Assembly: GCA_902781565.1 (NCBI GenBank)
Contig: CACZJT010000004.1
Coordinates: 1-38,391, forward strand
Source of the DNA: an uncultured Ruminococcus sp.
Lineage (GTDB): Bacteria > Bacillota > Clostridia > Oscillospirales > Ruminococcaceae
Reading direction: 5' to 3'
Length of the DNA stretch: 38,391 bases
In this document: piece after piece, positions 15,127-21,753 of the stretch
Position numbering within the stretch: position 1 is the stretch's first letter
Layout: the number at the start of each line of letters is the position of its first letter
Notes under the pieces: generated by a model
The model's database searches: none
What the model saw: only the letters and a program-made list of their open reading frames with translations
Told to the model about the DNA's origin: nothing
Translations under genes and position numbers: made by a program

Positions 15127-17739
15127 TCAGAGGTATTTGTACAGCTCCGTAACGAATTCCCGAAGCTCCCCGTCGCTCATCTCGTCTATGTTCGTTTCGC
15201 GCATTTTCTGCTTGATGATAGAGTCGCCTATGTTATCGAAGGACATCTGCGCCTGCGTATCGGCGGGAGCCTTAGCCTGTGCCGCCTCGCTCTCCATCTC
15301 TTTCAGGAGCTGCTTTGCGCGGTTGATTATCTTTGGCGGCAGCCCCGCCAGCTTCGCTACCTCTATGCCGAAGCTGTCGTCCGCACCGCCGCGCACTATC
15401 TTTCGGAGGAAGCGTATATCGTCCCCCTTGCGGCTGACGGCTATGGAGCAGTTTCTCACTCCGCGTATCTGCCCCTCCAAGCCTATGAGCTCATGATAGT
15501 GGGTCGCAAAAAGCGTCTTGCACCCCAGCCCCTTAGACCCGCATATGTACTCGCAGACCGCCTGAGCTATGCTTATGCCGTCAAAGGTCGATGTGCCGCG
15601 CCCTACTTCGTCAAGGATAACAAGGCTCTGCTTTGTGGCGTGCTGTACTATCTCCGCCACTTCGCTCATCTCCACCATGAAGGTCGATTGACCCGATGTA
15701 AGGTCGTCCGAAGCGCCTATCCTCGTGAATATCCTGTCCACCACGGATATCTTAGCGTGCTCCGCGGGGACGAAGCTGCCTATCTGCGCCATGAGGGTTA
15801 TGAGCGCCGTCTGCCGCATATAGGTGGACTTTCCCGACATATTGGGTCCCGTGATTATCATCATGCGGTTATCGGTCAAATCGAGGTATGTGTCGTTCGG
15901 CACGAAAAGCTCCTCGGTCTGCATGAGCTCAACGACGGGGTGTCTGCCGCCCTTGATGTCGATTATGCCGTCTATGGCTATCTCGGGCTTGGTGTAGCCG
16001 TTCTGCACCGCTATGTTCGCAAATGAGCAAAGCACGTCTGCGGCGGCTATCGAGTTCGCGGTAGCCTGCACCAGTTCGAGCTGTAAGGACACCTGCCTGC
16101 GTATCTCGCCGAATATCTCCGCTTCGAGGGTGACGACTTTCTCGCTCGCCCCGAGGATAGAGTTCTCGGCGGTCTTTAGCTCCTCGGTGATGAATCGCTC
16201 GCAGTTCTTTAAGGTCTGCTTTTTGATGTAGCTGTCGGGCACGAGGGCGAGGTTCGTGCGCGTCACCTCTATGTAGTAGCCGAACACGCGGTTGTAGCTT
16301 ATCTTTAGGGTCTTTATGCCCGTCTTTTCCCGTTCACGGGCTTCGATGTCGCGTATGATATCCTCGCCGCCCGAGATGATGTTCCTGAGTCCGTCAAGCT
16401 CGTCATTGTAGCCGTCGCGGATAACTCCGCCGTCGGCGAGCTTCACGGGGGGCTCGTCCACAAGGGCATTCTCTATGAGGTTCGATATGGGCTCGAGGGT
16501 GGACATTCTCCGCGCGAGGTTCGAGATCAGCTTGCTCTCCACCCCCGAGAGCAGGCTTTTGAGCGTCGGGAGTTTGAGTGCCGTCAGCGAGAGGGATTTG
16601 AGGTCGCGGGGAGTAGCCGTGCCGTACATCACCCGCGTCATGAGCCGCTCGATGTCGTATATCCCCGCAAGCTCCGCGCTTATCTCGCCCAAGGCAACGG
16701 GGTCGTTCACAAGCGCTTCCACGGCGTTGAGCCTGTCGATTATCGCTCCGGGGTTCACAAGGGGCTGTTCGAGATACTTGCGTATGAGCCTGCGCCCCAT
16801 AGAAGTCTTTGTCTTGTCCAGTACCCAGAGCAGAGAGCCCTTTTTCTCCTTAGAGCGCAGAGTCTCGGTCAGTTCGAGGTTGCGGCGGGCGGTGAAGCCT
16901 ATGGTCATGGCGGGGTCGCCGCTGTCCTTGATGAGGGTCGTGAAGCGCTTCACGAGGGTGAGCTGTGTGGCGTGAATGTACCCGAAAAGCCCGCAGAGCG
17001 CATATGCCCCCGCCGACATCTCCTCCACGCCAAGCTCCTCGATAGCGCCGATGTCGAACTGCCGCACCACCTCATCTGCGTGCAGCTCGGGGAGAAAGCT
17101 GTCCTCGTCCATGAGCTGAACGGTGGGGCGCAGGGTCTTTCTCACGAAAGCATTGACCTCTTTGAGGGTCAGGAAGCCCTCGTTTATGAGCAGCTCCGAG
17201 GGCATGAACCGCGAAAGCTCGCTTATGGAGCGGTCGGTCATTTCCTTGCCCTTAAAGCTGTAGAGCCGCGCTTCGCCCGTGGAAACGTCCGCAAAGGCGA
17301 GGGCGCACTCGTCGCCCCTCGCGTAAAAGGAGCAGATGTAGTTGTTGGCGCTCTCGTCGAGAAGCTCCCCGTCGGTGATGGTGCCGGGGGTCAGCACCCT
17401 TACCACCTCGCGCTTTACGAGCCCCTTAGCCTGCGCGGGATCCTCGGTCTGCTCGCAGACAGCCACGAGAAAATTTCGGTCAACGAGCTTCTTGATGTAG
17501 ACGTCAGCCGCGTGGTGAGGTATGCCGCACATGGGGGCGCGTTCATCGAGCCCGCAGTCCTTGCCGGTCAGTACAAGCTGCAATTCGTTCGATACCGTCA
17601 CCGCGTCGTCGAAGAACATCTCGTAGAAGTCGCCTATGCGGTACAGGAGCACATGGTTAGGGTATTGCTTTTTCACCGCCAGCCATTGAAGCATTCCCGG
17701 CGAGAGCCGGCTCTCATCTATATTCGGTACCAAAACCAT
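15127..17739 (-). CDS. mutS: DNA mismatch repair protein MutS
   Basis: Encodes 870 residues. The N-terminal mismatch-recognition domain shows RIGDFYEMFFDDA, whose Phe-x-Glu contacts the mispair. The connector, lever and clamp domains follow. The ATPase has Walker A GPNMSGKST, Walker B LVILDEVGRGTST and FATHYHEL. A helix-turn-helix C-terminal tail follows. ATG at 17739 has AAAAGGAG just upstream and gives the usual short lead before SPGMLQWLAVKKQYP. The 19 extra codons of the longer frame (to 17796) lie within a MITE-like inverted-repeat element, so they are unlikely to be genuine. Confidence 0.95.
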   Translation of the reverse strand: MVLVPNIDESRLSPGMLQWLAVKKQYPNHVLLYRIGDFYEMFFDDAVTVSNELQLVLTGKDCGLDERAPMCGIPHHAADVYIKKLVDRNFLVAVCEQTEDPAQAKGLVKREVVRVLTPGTITDGELLDESANNYICSFYARGDECALAFADVSTGEARLYSFKGKEMTDRSISELSRFMPSELLINEGFLTLKEVNAFVRKTLRPTVQLMDEDSFLPELHADEVVRQFDIGAIEELGVEEMSAGAYALCGLFGYIHATQLTLVKRFTTLIKDSGDPAMTIGFTARRNLELTETLRSKEKKGSLLWVLDKTKTSMGRRLIRKYLEQPLVNPGAIIDRLNAVEALVNDPVALGEISAELAGIYDIERLMTRVMYGTATPRDLKSLSLTALKLPTLKSLLSGVESKLISNLARRMSTLEPISNLIENALVDEPPVKLADGGVIRDGYNDELDGLRNIISGGEDIIRDIEAREREKTGIKTLKISYNRVFGYYIEVTRTNLALVPDSYIKKQTLKNCERFITEELKTAENSILGASEKVVTLEAEIFGEIRRQVSLQLELVQATANSIAAADVLCSFANIAVQNGYTKPEIAIDGIIDIKGGRHPVVELMQTEELFVPNDTYLDLTDNRMMIITGPNMSGKSTYMRQTALITLMAQIGSFVPAEHAKISVVDRIFTRIGASDDLTSGQSTFMVEMSEVAEIVQHATKQSLVILDEVGRGTSTFDGISIAQAVCEYICGSKGLGCKTLFATHYHELIGLEGQIRGVRNCSIAVSRKGDDIRFLRKIVRGGADDSFGIEVAKLAGLPPKIINRAKQLLKEMESEAAQAKAPADTQAQMSFDNIGDSIIKQKMRETNIDEMSDGELREFVTELYKYL

Positions 17740-17758
17740 CTCTCCTTTTCTTTTTGGG

Positions 17759-17900
17759 ATTCGGTATTTTGAATACGGAAGTTCTGCACTCATCATGTCA
17801 AAGGCTCACGCGGAGCGAAGCGGGTACGAACAAGTTCGTACTGCATATACGCGGCAAAGCCGCTCCTTTAATTCCGCATTCCTAATTCATAATTCCGAAT
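17759..17900. mobile_element. MITE-like element with 22-bp imperfect inverted ends, upstream of mutS
   Basis: ATTCGGTATTTTGAATACGG (from 17759 to 17780 with two more bases) and, inverted, ATTCGGAATTATGAATTAGG (17879-17900) match at about 18 of 22 positions. Between them are two tight hairpins: GTACGAAC-AA-GTTCGTAC (17824-17841) and GCGGC-AAA-GCCGC (17851-17863). No protein is encoded. It fills almost all of the gap between mutS and the gene ending at 17909. A sequence like its end also follows nrdD (34978-34994). Confidence 0.6.
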
Positions 17901-17908
17901 TGCAAGTG

Positions 17909-18256
17909 TTATCCGTCGATGTTGAGGTATAGGAACTCGTCCAGCTCGCCGTCAAACTCCACCTCGATGATGTGGTCGTCATCGAGCTTGTGGTCGAGGT
18001 AGCTTATCGTGTTCGCGTCAAGGTCTATGACGGGCTTGCCGAGGGCTTTTTTCAGCCTGTCGGCAGTGAGCCCCTCGTACTCCTCGCCTATGCCCTCATC
18101 GAGCATGAAGTCTGTAAGCTCCCCGAAGCGCTCGCGATACGCCGCCGCGATAGCCTGTGCGCGGCTCTCGGTGTTCTTGTCCGCGTTCTCGCAGACGAAT
18201 CCTACTCCGTCAATGACAGCTTCATAGTCGCCTAAGTCGGTCTTTTTGAACAGCAT
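17909..18256 (-). CDS. Hypothetical protein, 115 residues
   Basis: A small soluble acidic protein without signal peptide or membrane segment. It mixes helix (residues about 28-70) and strand segments and ends with an Asp/Glu-rich beta portion (LDDDHIIEVEFDGELDEFLYLNIDG). I do not recognise its family; immunity-like or DUF2004-like small acidic proteins have similar composition. It starts 22 bp after ylbF stops and is probably co-transcribed. A MITE-like element separates it from mutS. Confidence 0.6.
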   Translation of the reverse strand: MLFKKTDLGDYEAVIDGVGFVCENADKNTESRAQAIAAAYRERFGELTDFMLDEGIGEEYEGLTADRLKKALGKPVIDLDANTISYLDHKLDDDHIIEVEFDGELDEFLYLNIDG

Positions 18257-18278
18257 GATACCGTCCTCCCGTCAGCCG

Positions 18279-18686
18279 TCAGCCGCAGCCGCCGCAGGTG
18301 GAGCAGCTTCCCGTGCAGGAGGGCGCCACCGATGGGCAGGTCATGGGGTCTTCGCCCTGTGCGGACTGCTGGAGTATATAGGTTATGCTCTGCACCAGCT
18401 TGTCGAACTGTTCCTTTTTGCGGTCGAATTCAGCCATCTCGGGCAGGTTCATTATCTCGTCGTAGAGGGCGCGTATGTCGGTATCAAGTGCGGTCATCTT
18501 GTCCGCGTCCTTCTCGCCCTTTTGCATCTCCACGTTCAGCTCGTGGCGGAGCATATTGAACTCGCCTATCTTCTTCTGAACGGCGGGGTCCTTGTCTACC
18601 TTCTCGGCAGCCGCCATGTAGTCCTTGTAGCGCTCCTCCTGCTGTAAAGCCTTTCCGAGCTCTCTTGCCTGTGCTATGATGTCCAT
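18279..18686 (-). CDS. ylbF: YlbF/YmcA-family regulator with a Cys-rich tail
   Basis: Encodes 135 residues. Residues about 1-110 form the helical YlbF/YmcA fold (IIAQARELGKALQQEERYKDY...KKIGEFNMLRHEL). In Bacillus this family forms a complex (YlbF-YmcA-YaaT) that affects RNase Y, biofilm and sporulation and carries iron-sulfur clusters. The end is unusual: the last about 15 residues contain five cysteines in a C-x3-C-x2-C-x2-C pattern preceded by another Cys, spaced by Gly/Ser (TGSCSTCGGCG). This suggests metal or Fe-S binding. AAGGAG precedes the ATG at 18686. In related genomes ylbF sits near miaB and mutS, as here. Confidence 0.85.
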   Translation of the reverse strand: MDIIAQARELGKALQQEERYKDYMAAAEKVDKDPAVQKKIGEFNMLRHELNVEMQKGEKDADKMTALDTDIRALYDEIMNLPEMAEFDRKKEQFDKLVQSITYILQQSAQGEDPMTCPSVAPSCTGSCSTCGGCG

Positions 18687-18708
18687 TTTAAACAACTCCT
18701 TGATCTGA

Positions 18709-19029
18709 TTATTGTATATTGATCTTTTTCGGGTCACGCCGAGCGTTGTATATCCTCAAAATATAGACTATACACCGTTTATCATCGGTATTGTAAAGCA
18801 CGCTGTAATTCTCCGCACTCAAAAATCGTATACCTTTGCCGCTGAATGGTGACTGCTCATATAGGGGACACATTTCGGGGAAATCTGATAATTCCTCGAT
18901 CTTATCATATATCTTGTCCGTAACTCTTACAGCAGTACCCGTTTCACCTGTCAGCTCCACAAGATCATTAAAAATGTCGGAAATATCTCTGTTTGCCAAG
19001 TCAGACAATATTATACTGTACCTTCCCAT
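18709..19029 (-). CDS. RelE/ParE-family toxin
   Basis: A 106-residue protein of the RelE/ParE fold: YSIILSDLANRDISDIFNDLVE at the N-terminus, a central DKIYDKIEELSDFPEMCPLYE helix-loop and a C-terminal YSVLYNTDDKRCIVYILRIYNARRDP strand region. The last includes the Tyr and Arg residues usual near the RNase/gyrase-inhibitor surface. It overlaps the antitoxin gene by 19 bp and is translated with it. Whether it cuts mRNA or blocks gyrase cannot be told. The pair lies between miaB/DUF554 and ylbF. Confidence 0.85.
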   Translation of the reverse strand: MGRYSIILSDLANRDISDIFNDLVELTGETGTAVRVTDKIYDKIEELSDFPEMCPLYEQSPFSGKGIRFLSAENYSVLYNTDDKRCIVYILRIYNARRDPKKINIQ

Positions 19030-19328
19030 GCTCTGCGTAACCTTTCAATATGCCGTTTTGATTCTTCTAACGTTACTACCCTTCCGGCTTCTATGTCGTC
19101 AAGACCCTTCTGTATCTCGGCGGCTATCTCCTCATCGGTCATGGTTTCGGGGTCTATCATGCGGTGCTCACGCTTTGCAAGGGGCGGGCACGATCCCGTT
19201 TCCGCAATGAATTTGAGTATGGCGTTCATGGTCTCCTCTATAGTAGAATCCTCTCGCATTAACGCCCGTTCGGCTTTTTTCATTATTTCAGTATCAACAG
19301 TGAGGGTCATTATCGTTGTTTCAGCCAT
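19011..19328 (-). CDS. RelB/DinJ-type ribbon-helix-helix antitoxin
   Basis: Encodes 105 residues. The N-terminus (TTIMTLTVDTEIMKKAERAL...STIEETMNAILKFI) is a ribbon-helix-helix DNA-binding and dimerisation domain of RelB/DinJ type. The C-terminus is a charged helix that would wrap the toxin. GGGAGG precedes the ATG. It precedes the RelE/ParE toxin gene, the usual order, and would repress the pair's own transcription. Confidence 0.82.
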   Translation of the reverse strand: MAETTIMTLTVDTEIMKKAERALMREDSTIEETMNAILKFIAETGSCPPLAKREHRMIDPETMTDEEIAAEIQKGLDDIEAGRVVTLEESKRHIERLRRAWEGTV

Positions 19329-19370
19329 TTGAGTACCTCCCTTTGTTCACGAAGTTTTTATCGTTTTATG

Positions 19371-20096
19371 TCAGAAATTCACGGGCAGATAAGCCGCTCC
19401 CACCGCCAGCACCACGGCGGGGAGCATATTCGCCGCGCGGAACTTCTTTCCGAACACAAGGTTTATCCCCACACAGAAAATCAGTACCGAGCCTATGAGC
19501 GAAAGGTATGCCGTCGCCGTGTCGGTCATGAGGGGGGCTATGAGCTTCGCGAGCAGCGTTATCGCGCCCTCTAATACGAGTACCGGTATCGCCGAGAAGA
19601 TACAGCCCTTCCCCATAGATGAGGTCATGACCGCCACGATTATGAGGTCGAGCACCGACTTCACCGCGAGGGTGGAATAGTCGCCGCTTATGCCGTCCTG
19701 TATCGCTCCGACTATCGCCATAGCGCCTATGCACACGGTCAGCGAAGCCGTCACAAAGGCGTTCACGAAGCCCGCGTCGCCGCTGTTGCCCGTCTTGCGT
19801 TTGAGCCACTCACCGAATACCTCGAAACCGTGTTCAATGCCCGCAAGCTCGCCTATGACAGTGCCTATCGCTATGCACAGCACCACGAGCATTGACTTGC
19901 CGCTCACGAGCCTGTCCCCGTCGATGTGGAGCATTCCCTGCATGGAGCCCGCTATCGCTATGAAAAGCACGCTTATCCCGCAGGCTTTGGTAAGTGAATC
20001 CTGCTGTTCCTCCTTAAAGAGCTTTCCCATAAGGCTCCCCGCCAGTCCTCCTCCGACTATCGCAGCGCCGTTGATGAGAGTTCCCAGACCTATCAT
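19371..20096 (-). CDS. DUF554 family membrane protein
   Basis: Encodes 241 residues with six or seven membrane segments, rich in Gly/Ala. The N-terminal GLGTLINGAAIVGGGLAGSLMGK and the central GAIQDGISGDYSTLAVKSVLDLI are hallmarks of DUF554 (YdfK/YqgA) proteins, probable transporters of unknown substrate. The gene follows miaB by 25 bp on the same strand and is likely read from the miaB promoter. It stops 42 bp before the antitoxin gene. Confidence 0.85.
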   Translation of the reverse strand: MIGLGTLINGAAIVGGGLAGSLMGKLFKEEQQDSLTKACGISVLFIAIAGSMQGMLHIDGDRLVSGKSMLVVLCIAIGTVIGELAGIEHGFEVFGEWLKRKTGNSGDAGFVNAFVTASLTVCIGAMAIVGAIQDGISGDYSTLAVKSVLDLIIVAVMTSSMGKGCIFSAIPVLVLEGAITLLAKLIAPLMTDTATAYLSLIGSVLIFCVGINLVFGKKFRAANMLPAVVLAVGAAYLPVNF

Positions 20097-20121
20097 TTGT
20101 TAATTATACACTTCCTATGGG

Positions 20122-21492
20122 TTATTTCCGAACTATCTCGCCTTTGAGCGCCCAGTTCATGCTGTCTGTTATCCGTACATCGGCGAACTCTCCGATAAGC
20201 TCTTTGCCGCCCTCGAGATTCACGATGATGTTCTCGTCGTTCTTTCCCGTGAGAGAGCCCTCGGTCTTGCCCTTGCCGTCGATGAGAACGCGGCAGGTGC
20301 GCCCGACGAAGCGCTTCATCCATTCGGTCGAGGTCTCGCGGTTCTCCAGAAGAAGCTCTCTGAGCCACAAGCCCTTCTGCTTGTCGGAGATATCATCGGG
20401 CAGCTCCGCTGCTTTGGTGCCCGTCCGCTTTGAATACACGAACGAGTATATGTTGTCGAACTTTATGCGCTTAATGAGCGCCTTTGTCTCGCAGAACTCC
20501 TCATATGTTTCCCCGGGGAAGCCCACAATGATATCTGTAGAGAATGAAAAATCGGGGCGTCTGCTCCGCGCGTAGTCAACTATCTTCATGAAGTCCTCGG
20601 CGGTGTAGCGGCGGTTCATGGCTTTAAGAATGCGGTCACAGCCCGATTGCAGGGCTAAGTGCAGGTGCTTGCAGACCTTTCCGCAGTCAAGTATGGCGTC
20701 TATGAGCTCGTGGGTGGCGTCCTTCGGGTGGCTCGACATGAAGCGTATGCGGAAGTCGCCCTCAATTGTGTCGAGCCTTCTCAGCAGGGCGGGGAAGCCG
20801 TAGCTGTAGGAATTGACGTTCTGCCCGAGGAGGAAGATCTCCCTGTAGCCCTCGCCGACAAGCCGCCGCACCTCGGCTTCGACAGCTTCGGGCTTTCTGC
20901 TCCGCTCACGTCCTCGGACGTAGGGGACTATGCAGTAGGTGCAGAAGTTGTTGCAGCCGTACATTATCGGAACGTATGCCGAGAAGCGGTTCGTGCGGTA
21001 CTGCACGAAGTCCTCGTCGATGTCAGCGTACTTCTCCTCGATGTTCATGACACGGCGGCGCTTGGTGATAAGCTCGGCGAGCATTTCGTAAAGCTCCCCG
21101 TAGGCAAAAGTACCGAACACCAGGTCCACCTGTCTGTAGGTGTTCATGAGCTTTTCGGCGGCGGACTTTTCCTGTGCCATACAGCCGCACACGCCGAGGA
21201 TAACATCGGGGTGCTGTTCCTTGAAGTGTTTGAGGTCGCCTATGACGCTGAACACCTTGTCCTCGGCGTTCTCGCGGACGGCGCAGGTGTTGAAAATGAT
21301 GATCTGTGCGTCATCGAGCTTATCTGCGGGCGCAAAGCCTGCGCGGATAAGCGCACCCATGAGTTTTTCGCCGTCGCTGACGTTCTGCTGACAGCCGAAA
21401 GAGTGTACGTAGCATTCGGGCGCTCTGCCCGTTCTTTTGCGGATATCCGCAGTATATGACGCAAGGTATTCAAGGCTCTTGCCCGTTATCAT
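20122..21492 (-). CDS. miaB: tRNA-2-methylthio-N6-dimethylallyladenosine synthase
   Basis: Encodes 456 residues. The MTTase N-terminal domain has its three cluster cysteines in HSFGCQQNVSD, FNTCAVRENAED and GVCGCMAQE. The radical-SAM CxxxCxxC motif is in GCNNFCTYCIVPYVRGRERSR. A C-terminal TRAM domain (about residues 375-450) binds tRNA. It methylthiolates i6A37 made by MiaA, whose gene is about 8 kb downstream in the same direction. ATG at 21492 is preceded by AAAGGGG; the longer in-frame start overlaps the promoter region. It heads the minus-strand housekeeping block. Confidence 0.95.
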   Translation of the reverse strand: MITGKSLEYLASYTADIRKRTGRAPECYVHSFGCQQNVSDGEKLMGALIRAGFAPADKLDDAQIIIFNTCAVRENAEDKVFSVIGDLKHFKEQHPDVILGVCGCMAQEKSAAEKLMNTYRQVDLVFGTFAYGELYEMLAELITKRRRVMNIEEKYADIDEDFVQYRTNRFSAYVPIMYGCNNFCTYCIVPYVRGRERSRKPEAVEAEVRRLVGEGYREIFLLGQNVNSYSYGFPALLRRLDTIEGDFRIRFMSSHPKDATHELIDAILDCGKVCKHLHLALQSGCDRILKAMNRRYTAEDFMKIVDYARSRRPDFSFSTDIIVGFPGETYEEFCETKALIKRIKFDNIYSFVYSKRTGTKAAELPDDISDKQKGLWLRELLLENRETSTEWMKRFVGRTCRVLIDGKGKTEGSLTGKNDENIIVNLEGGKELIGEFADVRITDSMNWALKGEIVRK

Positions 21493-21539
21493 GGCGTTTT
21501 CCCCTTTCACGCATTCGGAACGTGGTGACATTCTATATT

Positions 21540-21568
21540 ATTATACTACAAAACGAATGATTTGTCAA
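21540..21568 (-). promoter_or_regulatory. Consensus promoter for miaB and the minus-strand block
   Basis: On the minus strand TTGACA (21563-21568) and TATAAT (21540-21545) are separated by exactly 17 bp, a perfect sigma-70/sigma-A match. It lies about 48 bp upstream of the miaB ATG. Confidence 0.85.
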
Positions 21569-21682
21569 CTGTCCGATACGGAATTTTAGCGGATCGTGAA
21601 AGTGCAAAGGAAAGAACGGACAGCCTCATCGGCGCAAAAGGTCTCATATCGCCCACGACGTCGATAAATGCAGAGCCGAGCC

Positions 21683-21720
21683 GAAAAAACGGGAGCATCC
21701 CGTATATGAGATACTCCCGT
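21683..21720 (-). terminator. Intrinsic terminator of the surface-protein gene
   Basis: ACGGGAG (21689-21695) and CTCCCGT (21714-21720) form a stem, extended through ATC/GAT with one mismatch. On the minus strand it is followed by TTTTTT (21684-21689). It lies about 35 bp after the stop at 21754. The stretch 21569-21683 between here and the miaB promoter holds nothing I recognise. Confidence 0.85.
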
Positions 21721-21753
21721 TCGTGCTTTGGTAAGTTTTTGATATGCGCTTTA

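Noticed and set aside
17740-17796. N-terminal extension of MutS to 17796
   Set aside because: Much of the extension lies in an inverted-repeat element, and a good ribosome binding site precedes the ATG at 17739.
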